Shown piece after piece: positions 1-9,734 of a DNA stretch of 64,000 nucleotides. Position 1 is the stretch's first letter, and every line of letters begins with the position of its first letter. The DNA comes from Paenibacillus xylanexedens (lineage in GTDB: Bacteria; Bacillota; Bacilli; Paenibacillales; Paenibacillaceae), in contig NZ_VEIO01000001.1 in NCBI RefSeq assembly GCF_007680605.1, positions 1,798,001 through 1,862,000 of the forward strand, written 5' to 3'. A program made the position numbers and the translations under genes. The notes under the pieces were generated by a model, which saw only the letters and a program-made list of their open reading frames with translations, ran no database searches and had not been told where the DNA came from.

Positions 1-459
1 TGTATTCATGTCAGTGCGTACAGAACCATCCTGTTCGCCTAAATGGGCAAGATCCGTAAACAAGTGGATCAGCTGGTCATATGCATCCTGATAAATTTGT
101 AAGTTCTCCAAAGGTGCTTTAGACAAGGCAACATAACATTCAAATGCTTCTATAAGTTTGGAATTCTGTTGATAATGGGCCTGATGATAGAAAACCAAGG
201 CGTCAAAAATGCGCTCCATTTTTTCATAACACGTACCTTCGTCATTCAATACGTCTTGAAGTATCTCAATTTCTGAATGCACGATGTTAGCTGCAACTTC
301 CACAATAAGATGTTCTTTCTTAGGAAAGTAACGGAAAATGGTCGCGACGCCAAGTATCGCTTCATTGGCAATTTCCTGCATCGTCGTCTGCTCAAAACCC
401 TGTCGGGCAAATACAGCTGTAGCCGCTTCAATGATTGCGGCCCGGCGTTTCTGCCGCAA
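1..459 (-). CDS. TetR-family transcriptional regulator, C-terminus off the left edge
   Basis: This is the N-terminal part of a TetR-type repressor read on the minus strand; the gene runs off the window. The translation shows the usual N-terminal helix-turn-helix: RRAAIIEAATAVFARQGF, then TTMQEIAN and IFRYFPKKEHL, followed by a helical ligand-binding region. The listed start is a TTG at 459 preceded by AGGAG with a 9-nt spacer. A second in-frame possibility is an ATT at 498, which sits 8 nt behind a near-perfect AAGGAGG (513-507) and would add 13 residues. The ligand and target are unknown. The gene stands alone upstream of the response regulator, so any link to the glycoside locus is unproven. 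Confidence 0.8.
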   Translation of the reverse strand, partial: MRQKRRAAIIEAATAVFARQGFEQTTMQEIANEAILGVATIFRYFPKKEHLIVEVAANIVHSEIEILQDVLNDEGTCYEKMERIFDALVFYHQAHYQQNSKLIEAFECYVALSKAPLENLQIYQDAYDQLIHLFTDLAHLGEQDGSVRTDMNT

Positions 460-587
460 GCTGGTACGCTCCTGTTCTAACCTTTGTTTGGGCTGAATGA
501 GAATAACCTCCTTAAGTTCAATTAAATTATGCTATCAACTTAGATGTGGTTTGTCAACGAAAGAGGAGTATGCATAATACAAAGAAG

Positions 588-629
588 AACCTTCCACCCA
601 TAATCATCGATGGGATGGAAGGTTTTTTT
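588..629. terminator. Rho-independent terminator after the response regulator
   Basis: A stem of about 14 bp (arms 588-601 and 610-624, one mismatch) has an 8-nt loop. It lies just downstream of the minus-strand response regulator. T-rich tracts on both sides make it potentially bidirectional. Confidence 0.8.
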
Positions 630-664
630 CATATTATAAATTAACAGATGATCTTCTTGTAAAA

Positions 665-2263
665 TTAACGGTTCCGATATTCTTGAGGTGTACAGCCATA
701 TTGTTTTTTGAAAATTTTTATAAAATGTGGGGGTGCCATAAACCCAAGCTTTTTGCTCACATCAGCAACTTTCAGGTCGGTTTGGGTCAGAAGATGAACA
801 GCTCTTTGCATGCGAAGCCGAAACAGATAATCGCCAATCGTTTCTCCTGTCGCTGTTTTGTAGACTTTAGACAAGTAGACCGGATGCAGTCCAACATGAT
901 CTGCAATAATTTGCAACGAGATCCCATCTGAAAGATGATTCTGAATGTAAGCATGCACGCTTGAAACAATGTCATCGTGAGTATGCCTGATCTGATTTAT
1001 CGCTCTACTTCGATGAAATTGAATTATTTTCTCAGCCCAGGCATATACGCGTTGACTCGAAATTTGACTTTTCTTTCGAATCATCAAATCGAATTCTTCA
1101 TTGAGGAGCTCATCTAACGTAACATGTTGTGAGCGGAATACAATGGCAAAGGTAGATGACAGGTACAGCAAACATGTATAAAGAACTTCATGAGACAGGT
1201 CCGATCCTTCTCCATCCACTGAAAGCACACGTTTGACTTTGGCGATCGCTTCTTCCCAGTTTCCAGCTTCCAGCAATTGCGGCAGAAGAGGAGGCTCCAA
1301 AAGTTGAAGATAACCTTGATCCATCACGGGGTTCGGCAGCTGATCGTCGACGGTAATAAAATAGCTTTTATGCTCACCGACATTTTGTTGAATAACCGCC
1401 ACGCACCGATTAAAACCTTCGCTTAATCCTTCAGGAAAAAGTCGCTCTTGTCCCAAACAGATGGAGATTGCCCCTTTTAGAAATTTCTGCACATGATTTT
1501 GCAGCTTAACCGCAAAAGAATCGACAGAGTTTAGTGTTTTACGATCCTCATGATGAATGAGGAACACCAGATACCCCTGATCGGTAATACAATGCCATAA
1601 TCCAAATGGAGTGAAAACTTCATCTGCAATATTGGTAATCGCATATTCAAGGAGGGAGAGAGATTGAAGATCATATCCTGAAAATTCTTCTTCCATTCGA
1701 ATCACCATCATTCGATAGTTGTCTTCCATACGGATAGGAAGATCAAGAATCTTCAGGCGCTCCTCCAGAATGTGCTGACTCATAGGTTTATTTTGAAGTA
1801 AATCATTAAGAAACTGATTTTGCAACACGGGAAGATTAGCATGTAACATGTGCTGAATCTGTTGCATTGAACTTATATTTTCCCATTCTTGCTCGATATT
1901 CTTAATGGCCTCTTCAACAGCCTTGACAAGTGCCTGAGTATCCACAGGTTTAAGCATATAATTCATCGCCTGATAGCGAATGGCTTGCTGGGCATATTCA
2001 AATTCATCGTGTCCTGACAAAATAATACTCCGAATGCGAGGAGCGTATAAGCGAATCAGGCGAATTAATTCAAGACCATCCATTTCAGGCATACGTATAT
2101 CCGTAATCATCACATCAATCGCAAACCGGGAAGTAATATCCAGTGCTTCTTCGGCGGAATAGGCACGATGCACTTCTTCGATGCCGCTATCCTCCCAAGG
2201 AATCGTGAGAGCAAGACTGTCCACTACAGACTTCTCGTCGTCTACAATCAAAAGGGCATACAT
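665..2263 (-). CDS. YesN-type response regulator, REC plus AraC HTH
   Basis: This 532-residue two-component response regulator has an N-terminal receiver domain (about 1-120) with acidic pair D8/D9, phospho-acceptor D55 in MITDIRMPEMDG, S83 and K105. A long middle region follows, and a C-terminal AraC/XylS double helix-turn-helix occupies about the last 100 residues. Proteins of this layout pair with YesM-type kinases and activate carbohydrate genes. No kinase is adjacent; the only one in the window is at 20212-21900. A good sigma-A promoter precedes it, so it is probably made constitutively and controlled by phosphorylation. Six catabolic promoters carry direct repeats suited to an AraC-type protein, and this regulator is the best candidate to bind them (inference). 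Confidence 0.93.
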   Translation of the reverse strand: MYALLIVDDEKSVVDSLALTIPWEDSGIEEVHRAYSAEEALDITSRFAIDVMITDIRMPEMDGLELIRLIRLYAPRIRSIILSGHDEFEYAQQAIRYQAMNYMLKPVDTQALVKAVEEAIKNIEQEWENISSMQQIQHMLHANLPVLQNQFLNDLLQNKPMSQHILEERLKILDLPIRMEDNYRMMVIRMEEEFSGYDLQSLSLLEYAITNIADEVFTPFGLWHCITDQGYLVFLIHHEDRKTLNSVDSFAVKLQNHVQKFLKGAISICLGQERLFPEGLSEGFNRCVAVIQQNVGEHKSYFITVDDQLPNPVMDQGYLQLLEPPLLPQLLEAGNWEEAIAKVKRVLSVDGEGSDLSHEVLYTCLLYLSSTFAIVFRSQHVTLDELLNEEFDLMIRKKSQISSQRVYAWAEKIIQFHRSRAINQIRHTHDDIVSSVHAYIQNHLSDGISLQIIADHVGLHPVYLSKVYKTATGETIGDYLFRLRMQRAVHLLTQTDLKVADVSKKLGFMAPPHFIKIFKKQYGCTPQEYRNR

Positions 2264-2300
2264 AAGTGCAACAACTTCCTTCCTGATAATTAGTCTCCTT

Positions 2301-2329
2301 ATTGTAGGTAATCATCCTAGGCATTACAA
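2301..2329 (-). promoter_or_regulatory. Sigma-A promoter of the response regulator gene
   Basis: On the minus strand a -35 TTGTAA (2329-2324) and a -10 TACAAT (2306-2301) are separated by exactly 17 nt. They lie about 40 nt upstream of the ATG at 2263. Confidence 0.65.
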
Positions 2330-2441
2330 TCTGGATTTCAATATAAACCTGTAAATATTAAGAAATCGTTATCAGTCTTTGGATGTAGTTATCCATAGAT
2401 ATATAGAAGGATACAAAAATTAAAATAAACCTTGCGAAATG

Positions 2442-2496
2442 CGTTATGCAATCTTAAGAAAGCGTTATATGCCTTCTTCTCTCTCAACCTTAGAAT
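2442..2496 (+). promoter_or_regulatory. Direct-repeat activator site and promoter of the GH3 gene
   Basis: CGTTAT at 2442 and 2463 are direct repeats 21 bp apart. The downstream copy is GCGTTATA (2462-2469) and is followed after exactly 21 nt by TAGAAT (2491-2496). The -35 region abuts the repeat and has no TTGACA-like hexamer, as expected for an activator-dependent promoter. Another loose pair, CGTTAT 2367 and AGTTAT 2387, lies upstream with 20-bp spacing. Confidence 0.72.
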
Positions 2497-2543
2497 AAAA
2501 TAGATACCTTTGAATGATACATAGCGAAAAGGAGTGTCAATGG

Positions 2544-4826
2544 ATGAAACGAGATATTAAACAGCTCATAGATCAAATGACCATCGAGGAGAAAGCCAGT
2601 CTGTGTTCCGGCAGCACTTTCTGGACAACTACAGGAATCGAAAGATTAGGTATTCCATCGATTATGCTAGCCGACGGACCACATGGACTACGAAAACAAG
2701 ATGGAGAATCGGATCATCTGGGGCTGAACGAAAGTGTACCTGCGACTTGTTTTCCTACAGCCAGCGGGCTGGCTAGCTCCTGGAATCGCGACCTGATAGA
2801 ACAGGTAGGAAGCACCATAGGTAAAGAAGCCCAAACCGAGAATGTAGCTGTTTTACTGGGGCCAGGTGCGAATATCAAGCGCTCCCCGCTGTGCGGACGA
2901 AACTTTGAGTATTTTTCCGAAGATCCGTATCTTACGGGTGAACTGGCTTCATCTCACATTCGCGGTGTACAAAGCCAGGGAGTCGGCACTTCGCTGAAGC
3001 ATTTTGCCGTGAACAATCAGGAGGATCGTCGAATGTCTGTTAATGCCGTAGTGGATGAAAGGACATTACGCGAAATTTACTTAACCGGCTTTGAAAAAGC
3101 GGTCAAACAAGCCCAACCATGGACGCTTATGTCTGCCTACAACAAAGTGAATGGGACCTATGCATCGGAGAATCCTTACCTCCTGAATGATATATTGCGA
3201 GATGAATGGGGTCATAACGGATTTGTCATGTCGGACTGGGGTGCAGTCAGTGAGATTGTTCCTAGCGTAGCGGCAGGCATGGAACTTGAAATGCCACCTT
3301 CCAATGGTGAAGCCCAACGTAAAATTATTCAAGCGGTTGAAGAAGGCACACTCGACATCTCGTTACTTGATCAAGCGGTCGAACGCTTGCTTACGGTTAT
3401 TTTTAAATGTGCAGATCATATGCAGCAAGATGCCACGTACAATGCTGAAGAGCATCATGCATTTGCAAGACTGGTGGCCCAAGAGACCATGGTATTGCTA
3501 AAAAACGAGAATGGAATCCTACCCTTGCAGAAAACGGGTCATATCGCTGTGATTGGAGAACTAGCCCAATCGGCCCGTTACCAGGGCGGGGGAAGTTCAC
3601 ACATTAATCCAACGAAAGTGGACATCCCTTATGAAGAATTGCTTCGTTCTGCCGGGGATCAAGCGCAACTCACCTATGCGCAGGGATATGAACTAAGCTC
3701 GGATGAAACCAATGCTCCATTATTACAAGTTGCTCTGGAAACGGCAGCGGCAGCTGATGTAGCCATCTTGTTTGTAGGGTTGCCTGACCGTTATGAATCT
3801 GAGGGATATGACCGCAAACATCTTAATCTTCCCAATAATCATCAGGAGCTCATTACCGCTATAGCTGCCGTTCAACCCAATGTAATTGTCGTGTTGAGCA
3901 ATGGTGCCCCTGTCGTAATGCCTTGGCTCCACAACGCCAAAGCCGTTCTTGAAGCTTATCTGGGGGGGCAGGCTACTGGAGGCGCAATCGCTGATATTTT
4001 ATTTGGTGATGCCAATCCGAGCGGCAAGCTGGCAGAGACGTTCCCGCGTTCAACAAAGCATAATCCATCCGCATTGTTTTTCCCTGGTGATGGAAACCAG
4101 GTTGAATACAGAGAGGGGATATTCGTAGGTTATCGGTACTATGAAGCTAAAGATATAGAACCGCTGTTTCCTTTTGGTCATGGACTAAGCTACACACAAT
4201 TTGAATACTCCAACCTGATTGTTGATAAAAGGGAGATCAACGATACAGATTGCATCAACGTCTCGGTAAACATCAAGAATACTGGTTTCGTGCAGGGTAA
4301 GGAGATTATTCAATTATATGTTCATGACACAGCATCCCGTGTTACACGTCCAGACAAAGAGCTGAAGGGCTTCACTAAGATAGACTTAAAACCTGGTGAA
4401 GAGAAACAAGTCACCCTAACTCTCAATAAACGTTCATTTGCATATTACGATGTAGAGCGATCCGATTGGCATGTGGACAGCGGCGAATTCGAGATATTGG
4501 TAGGTGCATCATCTCAAGATATCAGGCTTGCAACAACAGTTGTCGTACATTCTACATCCCGTGAGATTATACCAACATACCATCGCGATACCACCTTCGG
4601 GGAGTTGCTTGCAAATCCCAAAACGACGGCGATTCTTTCTCAAATGCAACCTCAAGCGGATCAGGATCAAGGTGAGGTTCAATCCAGTGCAGTATCGGCT
4701 GAAATGGTTCAAGCCTCCATGCAATATTTGCCACTGCGGAATCTGATACCTTTCACAGGGATGACAGAGGAAGCCTTATCACAATTACTTGCAGCCTTGA
4801 ATCAGGCAGTACAAAGTGAAACATAG
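2544..4826 (+). CDS. Cytoplasmic GH3 beta-glucosidase with C-terminal helical module
   Basis: This 760-residue glycoside hydrolase family 3 enzyme would cleave beta-linked sugars by a retaining mechanism. The N-terminal barrel contains [29 protein letters not shown] and the nucleophile motif VMSDWGA (D231). The alpha/beta sandwich and fibronectin III-like domain ([14 protein letters not shown]) follow. Residues 683-760 form an extra module starting [16 protein letters not shown], related to tails on other enzymes here. There is no signal peptide. The start at 2544 is chosen because AAAAGGAG lies 9 nt upstream; an ATG at 2514 lacks such a site. The glycosidic target is inferred, and xylosidase or mixed specificity is possible. 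The gene has its own direct-repeat promoter and terminator. Confidence 0.93.
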   Translation: MKRDIKQLIDQMTIEEKASLCSGSTFWTTTGIERLGIPSIMLADGPHGLRKQDGESDHLGLNESVPATCFPTASGLASSWNRDLIEQVGSTIGKEAQTENVAVLLGPGANIKRSPLCGRNFEYFSEDPYLTGELASSHIRGVQSQGVGTSLKHFAVNNQEDRRMSVNAVVDERTLREIYLTGFEKAVKQAQPWTLMSAYNKVNGTYASENPYLLNDILRDEWGHNGFVMSDWGAVSEIVPSVAAGMELEMPPSNGEAQRKIIQAVEEGTLDISLLDQAVERLLTVIFKCADHMQQDATYNAEEHHAFARLVAQETMVLLKNENGILPLQKTGHIAVIGELAQSARYQGGGSSHINPTKVDIPYEELLRSAGDQAQLTYAQGYELSSDETNAPLLQVALETAAAADVAILFVGLPDRYESEGYDRKHLNLPNNHQELITAIAAVQPNVIVVLSNGAPVVMPWLHNAKAVLEAYLGGQATGGAIADILFGDANPSGKLAETFPRSTKHNPSALFFPGDGNQVEYREGIFVGYRYYEAKDIEPLFPFGHGLSYTQFEYSNLIVDKREINDTDCINVSVNIKNTGFVQGKEIIQLYVHDTASRVTRPDKELKGFTKIDLKPGEEKQVTLTLNKRSFAYYDVERSDWHVDSGEFEILVGASSQDIRLATTVVVHSTSREIIPTYHRDTTFGELLANPKTTAILSQMQPQADQDQGEVQSSAVSAEMVQASMQYLPLRNLIPFTGMTEEALSQLLAALNQAVQSET

Positions 4827-4856
4827 AATCTGATCTTTCTTTTCAGCTTGATTTCA

Positions 4857-4890
4857 GATAAAAGTCGCCATGAAGGCGACTTTTATCCTT
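4857..4890 (+). terminator. Terminator after the first GH3 gene
   Basis: A 13-bp perfect stem (4857-4869 with 4875-4887) and a 5-nt loop, with T-rich sequence in and after the second arm. Confidence 0.85.
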
Positions 4891-4972
4891 TGTATAGCCT
4901 TTACCCTTAACTCGTACATGCATAAAGGCATAATAATTACAAATATGTAACTTTAGAGAAGGTGGATATCAA

Positions 4973-6589
4973 ATGAGTATTCGCAAGAAAATGCTATTTG
5001 CGTTTGGGACTGTTATTGTACTTTATCTCGTAGCGCTAAGTTACCAAAATTACAAATCTTTAATCCAAAATGAAAAGTTAGAAGAGATACGAAAAGTTCA
5101 GTTTACCTCCTCGCTGAAAGCACAGGAGATGCAGGAGAGTCTGATGGAATACCAGGTTCAAATGATGCTTCCAGCAATCGGATATGCGTCTAAAGAATCC
5201 GTTGAAGAAGCAAGTGCACAATTGTTAGCAAAGTTCAAGCAAGCTTTGCAAGAGTATTCTGCATTGAATCCATCCGAAAAAAATGAAGTAGATCAGATTC
5301 AGGAAGCATACTCCAGTTACATTGACCAAGGTCAATTGGAGGGGGGACAGAAACTAAACGAATTAATCCTTGGATTAAAATCCAAAAGTGTGATTGATGT
5401 GAATTCCAATATTCATACCTTGATCACGTCCAACAAAAATGCATTTTGGCAGTCCGTCACATATCAGTTATTCGTGACTTTACTTGTTATCGTCATCTCA
5501 CTGCTACTCGCGCGTTCCATTATTAAGCCTACGGAACGACTCGTTAAAGGAACGGAACGGATTCATAATGGAGATTTAAGCCAGTCATTTCAATCAAGCG
5601 CTTCAGATGAGATTGGCAAACTTGCAAATATGTTTGAAGTCATGCGAACCGGTCTTACAGGCTTCATTCGTTCAGCCCAGGATAATTCCAATGTGGTTGT
5701 AAATACAAGCCAGCTTCTAATAAACAATTTGGAGAATTCTTCCAGTTCAATGAGGAAAATCGCTCAGTCGGCAACTGCCGTTTCAGACGGAGCGCTTGTA
5801 CAACTTCAGTCAGCAGAAGAAACGGTGCGAGCCATAGATGAAGTAGCCCGGGGCATTGCTCTGATCAGTGAGTCAAATAATGAAGCTACAGAATGTTCAT
5901 CTATGACTGAACAACAAGCTCGAAAGGGAGAGGAACTTTTACAGAACGTTAAGCTCCGCATTGACCTCTTTAATCGCACGATGGATGAAATAGAAAGCTC
6001 TGTTGCAAAAATGAATCAGCATTCCTTTACTATTCAAGAAATCGTTCAACTTATAGCGACAGTTGCTCGTCAAACGGAATTGCTCGCTCTTAACGCAGGT
6101 ATAGAGGCTGCAAGAAGCGGGGAACAAGGAAGAGGCTTTTCCGTTGTTGCAAGTGAAATTCGTTCACTGGCAGATCAAACCCGTCAATCGTTAAGTAACA
6201 TATTCGATACGATCAGCCACATTCAGGAAGATACGGTTTCAGCAAGCACTAGCGTAGCTCAAGGAAAAAAAGAGTTGGCACAAACGATAAATGCAGTAGA
6301 ACAAGCAGGTCAAGCATTCGAAATGATTCTTGAATCTGCCAAAGACGTTGCCAGTCAGATGCAAGAGATCTCTTCTGCTTCTGAGCAGTTATCCGCAAGT
6401 TCCGAGGAGGTCAGCGCTTCAATGCAGCATTTAGCTTGTATTGCCAAACAAGCGCATACAGAAAGCACAACGATGGTTCAGGCCGTTGAACATCAGATGG
6501 TCATTGCAGAAGAAATACAGCATTTTTCCGATAACATCCGAGGTTCCGCTTTTAATATGAGAGATCAAATATCCATTTACAAAACCTGA
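4973..6589 (+). CDS. Methyl-accepting chemotaxis protein
   Basis: This 538-residue transmembrane chemoreceptor has membrane segment 1 at about residues 8-23, an extracellular helical sensor region at about 25-160, membrane segment 2 at about 163-181, a HAMP linker (about 182-235) and a cytoplasmic signalling coiled coil with the conserved hairpin ELLALNAGIEAARSGEQGRG. An AAGGTGG site 7 nt upstream supports the ATG. It sits between glycosidase and transporter genes, so it may sense the glycoside or a released sugar (inference from position). The upstream region contains only a degenerate version of the direct-repeat promoter. No terminator was seen after it. Confidence 0.93.
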   Translation: MSIRKKMLFAFGTVIVLYLVALSYQNYKSLIQNEKLEEIRKVQFTSSLKAQEMQESLMEYQVQMMLPAIGYASKESVEEASAQLLAKFKQALQEYSALNPSEKNEVDQIQEAYSSYIDQGQLEGGQKLNELILGLKSKSVIDVNSNIHTLITSNKNAFWQSVTYQLFVTLLVIVISLLLARSIIKPTERLVKGTERIHNGDLSQSFQSSASDEIGKLANMFEVMRTGLTGFIRSAQDNSNVVVNTSQLLINNLENSSSSMRKIAQSATAVSDGALVQLQSAEETVRAIDEVARGIALISESNNEATECSSMTEQQARKGEELLQNVKLRIDLFNRTMDEIESSVAKMNQHSFTIQEIVQLIATVARQTELLALNAGIEAARSGEQGRGFSVVASEIRSLADQTRQSLSNIFDTISHIQEDTVSASTSVAQGKKELAQTINAVEQAGQAFEMILESAKDVASQMQEISSASEQLSASSEEVSASMQHLACIAKQAHTESTTMVQAVEHQMVIAEEIQHFSDNIRGSAFNMRDQISIYKT

Positions 6590-6689
6590 TATATATGAGG
6601 ATGAGGGCATAAATAGAAAATGAAATGAATCGGGAGAGTTGATACTACATTCGAACTGTTGCATTCAGTTAAACCAATCATTTAGATTA

Positions 6690-6744
6690 CGTTATTCCAT
6701 ATTTGTTATGCGTTATATCCCTCCCATCATAGAGTTATTAAAAT
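6690..6744 (+). promoter_or_regulatory. Direct-repeat activator site and promoter of GPH symporter 1
   Basis: CGTTAT at 6690 and 6711 are 21 bp apart. GCGTTATA (6710-6717) is followed after 21 nt by the -10 TAAAAT (6739-6744). The geometry is the same as at the other five sites. Confidence 0.75.
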
Positions 6745-6806
6745 AAAGATATAAGATAGAGAGCTCATTCGAGCGCTAAACCAACCAGATACCGGAGGGA
6801 AACAGC

Positions 6807-8216
6807 ATGGGAACCATAGTAAACAAACAACCCATCGTAACCGAGAACGTTAAGCCCAATCAACCTGAACGAGAAATCCCGACACGCAGATTACTTGGAG
6901 ACTCCATGGGTCAATTTGGTCTTAACATCTCCAGCGGCTTGCTTGGCTTAATTACGTATTATTATACCGATGTAGTCGGTGTATCCGCTGCAATTGTCGG
7001 TACAGTACTACTGTTAACTAAAATATTGGATGCGTTTGCAGACGTAGGAATGGGAGTGCTTGTGGACCGCACCAAGTCGAAATACGGGCAGGCTCGTCCA
7101 TGGCTTCGTTGGATGACCATCCCGATGTTCGTCTCGCTGCTGCTCGTGTTTTCTGTTCCCGACATCAGTCCGACAGGAAAAATTATATATGCTGTCGTGA
7201 CCAATCTTATCTTCTATCTTTTCGTATATACACCAACATCTATTCCTTATTCAAGCCTGATGGCACTAACGACACGTAACAACTATGAACGTTCATTGAT
7301 GGGCATTTTCCGCTCCGCAGGAGGATATTTGTCCGGTATGATTGTTGCCATTGCTTTCATTCCCGTGGTAACAGCTATGGGGGGAGGAAGAAAGGAATGG
7401 ACGATCTTATCCGGTGTATTTGCTGCCGTTGCTGCCATCGGTATATTCGTTGCCTTTTTATCCAACAAAGAAAAGTATAATAATGTTCAATTGGATGAAC
7501 TTGGTTTTTTCCAGGATAAAGTTCCGCTGTCACAAGGCCTTAAAATGTTGTTTGCAAATAAGTACTGGGTTCAAATCCTCATCGTGATGACAGTTGTAAA
7601 TATTTTGTTTGCTCTTAACGTAGCCGCAGGAAGCTATTTTGCCAAATACATTTGGGGAAATGTCAGCCTGGTTGGTTTGATGGGGGCAATCGGTTTGATA
7701 CCCGTTATTATCGGGTTTTCACTCTCTGGACCTTTCATCAAACGTTTTGGGAAACGGAATACAGCCTTGGGCGGCATTATTATAGCGTTAATCGCGGCTG
7801 TGATCAGACTGATCTCACCGGAAAGCATTATTCTGGGACTGGTCTGCTCCATCTTTCAGGCTCTTGGCACGATTCCGCTTATGGCCGTGGGTACAGCTCT
7901 GACGACGGATACGATCGAATACGGGGAATGGAAGTTCAATAAACGTCTGGTTGGATTGACCAATAGTGTTATCGCATTTGGTTCCAAAGTAGGAACAGCA
8001 GTTGGAACCGCTATGATCGGTTGGCTGCTTGCATTAGGAGGATATGTCGAGCAGGCTGCTACACAGGGAGCAGGAGCTAAACAAGCGATTATTGCCCTGA
8101 ACATTTACGTTCCTATTTTCATTTTGCTTATTCTTGCTGTGGCCTTGTATAAATATAAGCTTGATAAAGAATATCCTAAGATCATTCAAGAATTGGATGC
8201 CCGAAAACAAGCCTGA
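6807..8216 (+). CDS. GPH-family glycoside/cation symporter 1
   Basis: This 469-residue integral membrane protein belongs to the glycoside-pentoside-hexuronide:cation symporter family within the MFS. It has about twelve hydrophobic segments and family hallmarks near the N-terminus, including a FADVGMGVLVDRTKSKYGQARPW-like loop (about residues 75-97) and EYGEWK in the second half. It probably imports an oligosaccharide or glycoside with Na+ or H+. GGAGGG upstream supports the ATG. It is preceded by a direct-repeat promoter and followed by a terminator shared with the convergent AraC gene. A second family member lies at 47599. The substrate cannot be read from sequence. Confidence 0.92.
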   Translation: MGTIVNKQPIVTENVKPNQPEREIPTRRLLGDSMGQFGLNISSGLLGLITYYYTDVVGVSAAIVGTVLLLTKILDAFADVGMGVLVDRTKSKYGQARPWLRWMTIPMFVSLLLVFSVPDISPTGKIIYAVVTNLIFYLFVYTPTSIPYSSLMALTTRNNYERSLMGIFRSAGGYLSGMIVAIAFIPVVTAMGGGRKEWTILSGVFAAVAAIGIFVAFLSNKEKYNNVQLDELGFFQDKVPLSQGLKMLFANKYWVQILIVMTVVNILFALNVAAGSYFAKYIWGNVSLVGLMGAIGLIPVIIGFSLSGPFIKRFGKRNTALGGIIIALIAAVIRLISPESIILGLVCSIFQALGTIPLMAVGTALTTDTIEYGEWKFNKRLVGLTNSVIAFGSKVGTAVGTAMIGWLLALGGYVEQAATQGAGAKQAIIALNIYVPIFILLILAVALYKYKLDKEYPKIIQELDARKQA

Positions 8217-8225
8217 TTCATTAGA

Positions 8226-8260
8226 AAAAGAAGCTCTCCCATAAGGGAAAGCTTCTTTTG
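8226..8260. terminator. Bidirectional terminator between symporter 1 and the AraC gene
   Basis: AAAGAAGCT-type arms (8226-8240 and 8245-8259) pair with one mismatch around an ATAA loop, flanked by A- and T-rich sequence. It separates convergent genes. Confidence 0.75.
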
Positions 8261-8335
8261 TTGTAAACCGTTTTAAATACATTCAAATTAGAAGTTAAAC
8301 TCTACTGACTCAAGATAATTAATGCAATATTAGGA

Positions 8336-9538
8336 TTATTTATTCTGACGCACACCATGGCTGCTCTGCTGCCTGAAGTGAGCAGGTGTAATATTTAAGG
8401 ATTTTTTGAATACGGTCTGGAAGTGACTTTGGCTGGAAAAACAAAGATAGCTGCTGATTTCGCTAATTGGTTTGTTCGTATAAACAAGCAAATTTTGAGC
8501 TTCCTTTAGCTTGCAATCCATAATAAATTGATGCAGGCTTTTACCGATCTTTTTTTTGAAAGTAGTTGAGAGGTAGGTACGACTGTAACCGAAATGTTTT
8601 GCCACGTGATCAACGGTCAAATTCTGATGCACATTATTAAAAATATATTGAATCAGACTTCGCATGCTTACGTCATTTTCTGTATCGTACCTTGCGGCTT
8701 GGACCCTCCTGGCTAAATTAAACAATGCTTCTTTCATAAAATTTTGAATGGATTCAGGAGTCGATAATTGTTCAATCTCTTGGAGATAGAGGTCGGATAA
8801 CTGAAAAGCAACTTCTGTGTCTAATTGACCTCGAATGGCGGCTCGTGTAGCCAGTGCAATCGCAACGATAGACGTATTTTTCGTCTGACGAATAGTGTTG
8901 CCAGCGGTCATACCCTCATGGACCATAAATGGCTGTTCCAAAAATTGTTTAAGGCCAACCTCATTACCGTTCTCAATGTAATAACACATCCGGTTTTCAA
9001 TCTCGTAGGAATTGTTAAAATATAAGTTTTCTTTATTCTCGTAAATTCGTTTTGTTTGCTCGTTGTTAATTTCCTTCATTGAATTCTTTTGAAGTAAGTC
9101 CAAGTAACTCATCTCTTGGCCGTTCACAAAATAATGAATGGTCACAAGATGATTTAGAAATTGCTGCAGCGGCATTGGTATGATCTGCTTTAGAAAACTT
9201 TCGAAGTTTGCTTCATCTTGACCGGAAACGACAAAGGCTTTTTTAGCGATACGCAGTGTGTCTTTCAAATAAGGTGTTTGACTGACGGGTCCGACAAGAA
9301 TGACATGGCCCGGAAGGGAGCTAACTTTGATCGCACCATAATAAGCAAAGAAGGAAGTAGACAAATATGTAACCTCTTCGTGTGAAAGCAGAAGCTCAGA
9401 GAGATACTCAAGTGGCGGATGAGTTAATTCGCTCTGAGCAGGATGACTAAATTTATGGTGCTGATGGTTATACAAATACGTCGGAATCAATGTAGATTGG
9501 TATAGAAATTTCAATGTTTTTTGTAAGCTCTTCAACAA
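8336..9538 (-). CDS. AraC-family transcriptional regulator
   Basis: This 400-residue regulator has a C-terminal AraC/XylS double helix-turn-helix (about residues 290-390: LTVDHVAKHFGYSRTYLS, then KPISEISSYLCFSSQSHF). The N-terminal 280 residues form an unrecognised sensory region with no receiver domain, so it probably binds a ligand directly. The start is one of two consecutive TTG codons (9538 or 9535) behind GGAGG on the minus strand. It is divergent from the GH3/epimerase/GH78 operon at 9735 and is the natural candidate regulator of it. That operon lacks the CGTTAT direct repeats, consistent with separate control. Confidence 0.9.
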   Translation of the reverse strand: MLKSLQKTLKFLYQSTLIPTYLYNHQHHKFSHPAQSELTHPPLEYLSELLLSHEEVTYLSTSFFAYYGAIKVSSLPGHVILVGPVSQTPYLKDTLRIAKKAFVVSGQDEANFESFLKQIIPMPLQQFLNHLVTIHYFVNGQEMSYLDLLQKNSMKEINNEQTKRIYENKENLYFNNSYEIENRMCYYIENGNEVGLKQFLEQPFMVHEGMTAGNTIRQTKNTSIVAIALATRAAIRGQLDTEVAFQLSDLYLQEIEQLSTPESIQNFMKEALFNLARRVQAARYDTENDVSMRSLIQYIFNNVHQNLTVDHVAKHFGYSRTYLSTTFKKKIGKSLHQFIMDCKLKEAQNLLVYTNKPISEISSYLCFSSQSHFQTVFKKSLNITPAHFRQQSSHGVRQNK

Positions 9539-9734
9539 AATTTCCTCCAGTATAAACGAATGAATGGAGTGCCAGCATTCTAATTATTCATTTCAAAATA
9601 GCAAACTCGTCCGAGACAGTCAATATATTTTAAGAACAAATCTGAAATTTGAAGTACATATATGAAAGATAGCACTTCCATTATGGAATACAATAAATCT
9701 TAACTAATGCATCCGTAGCGAAGGGAGAAGAATC

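Noticed and set aside
4885..4935. CGTTAT-type promoter before the chemoreceptor
   Set aside because: TTTGTATAGC is shared with the 28106 site, but the repeats are poor and the -10 is three bases out of register, so it was not listed.
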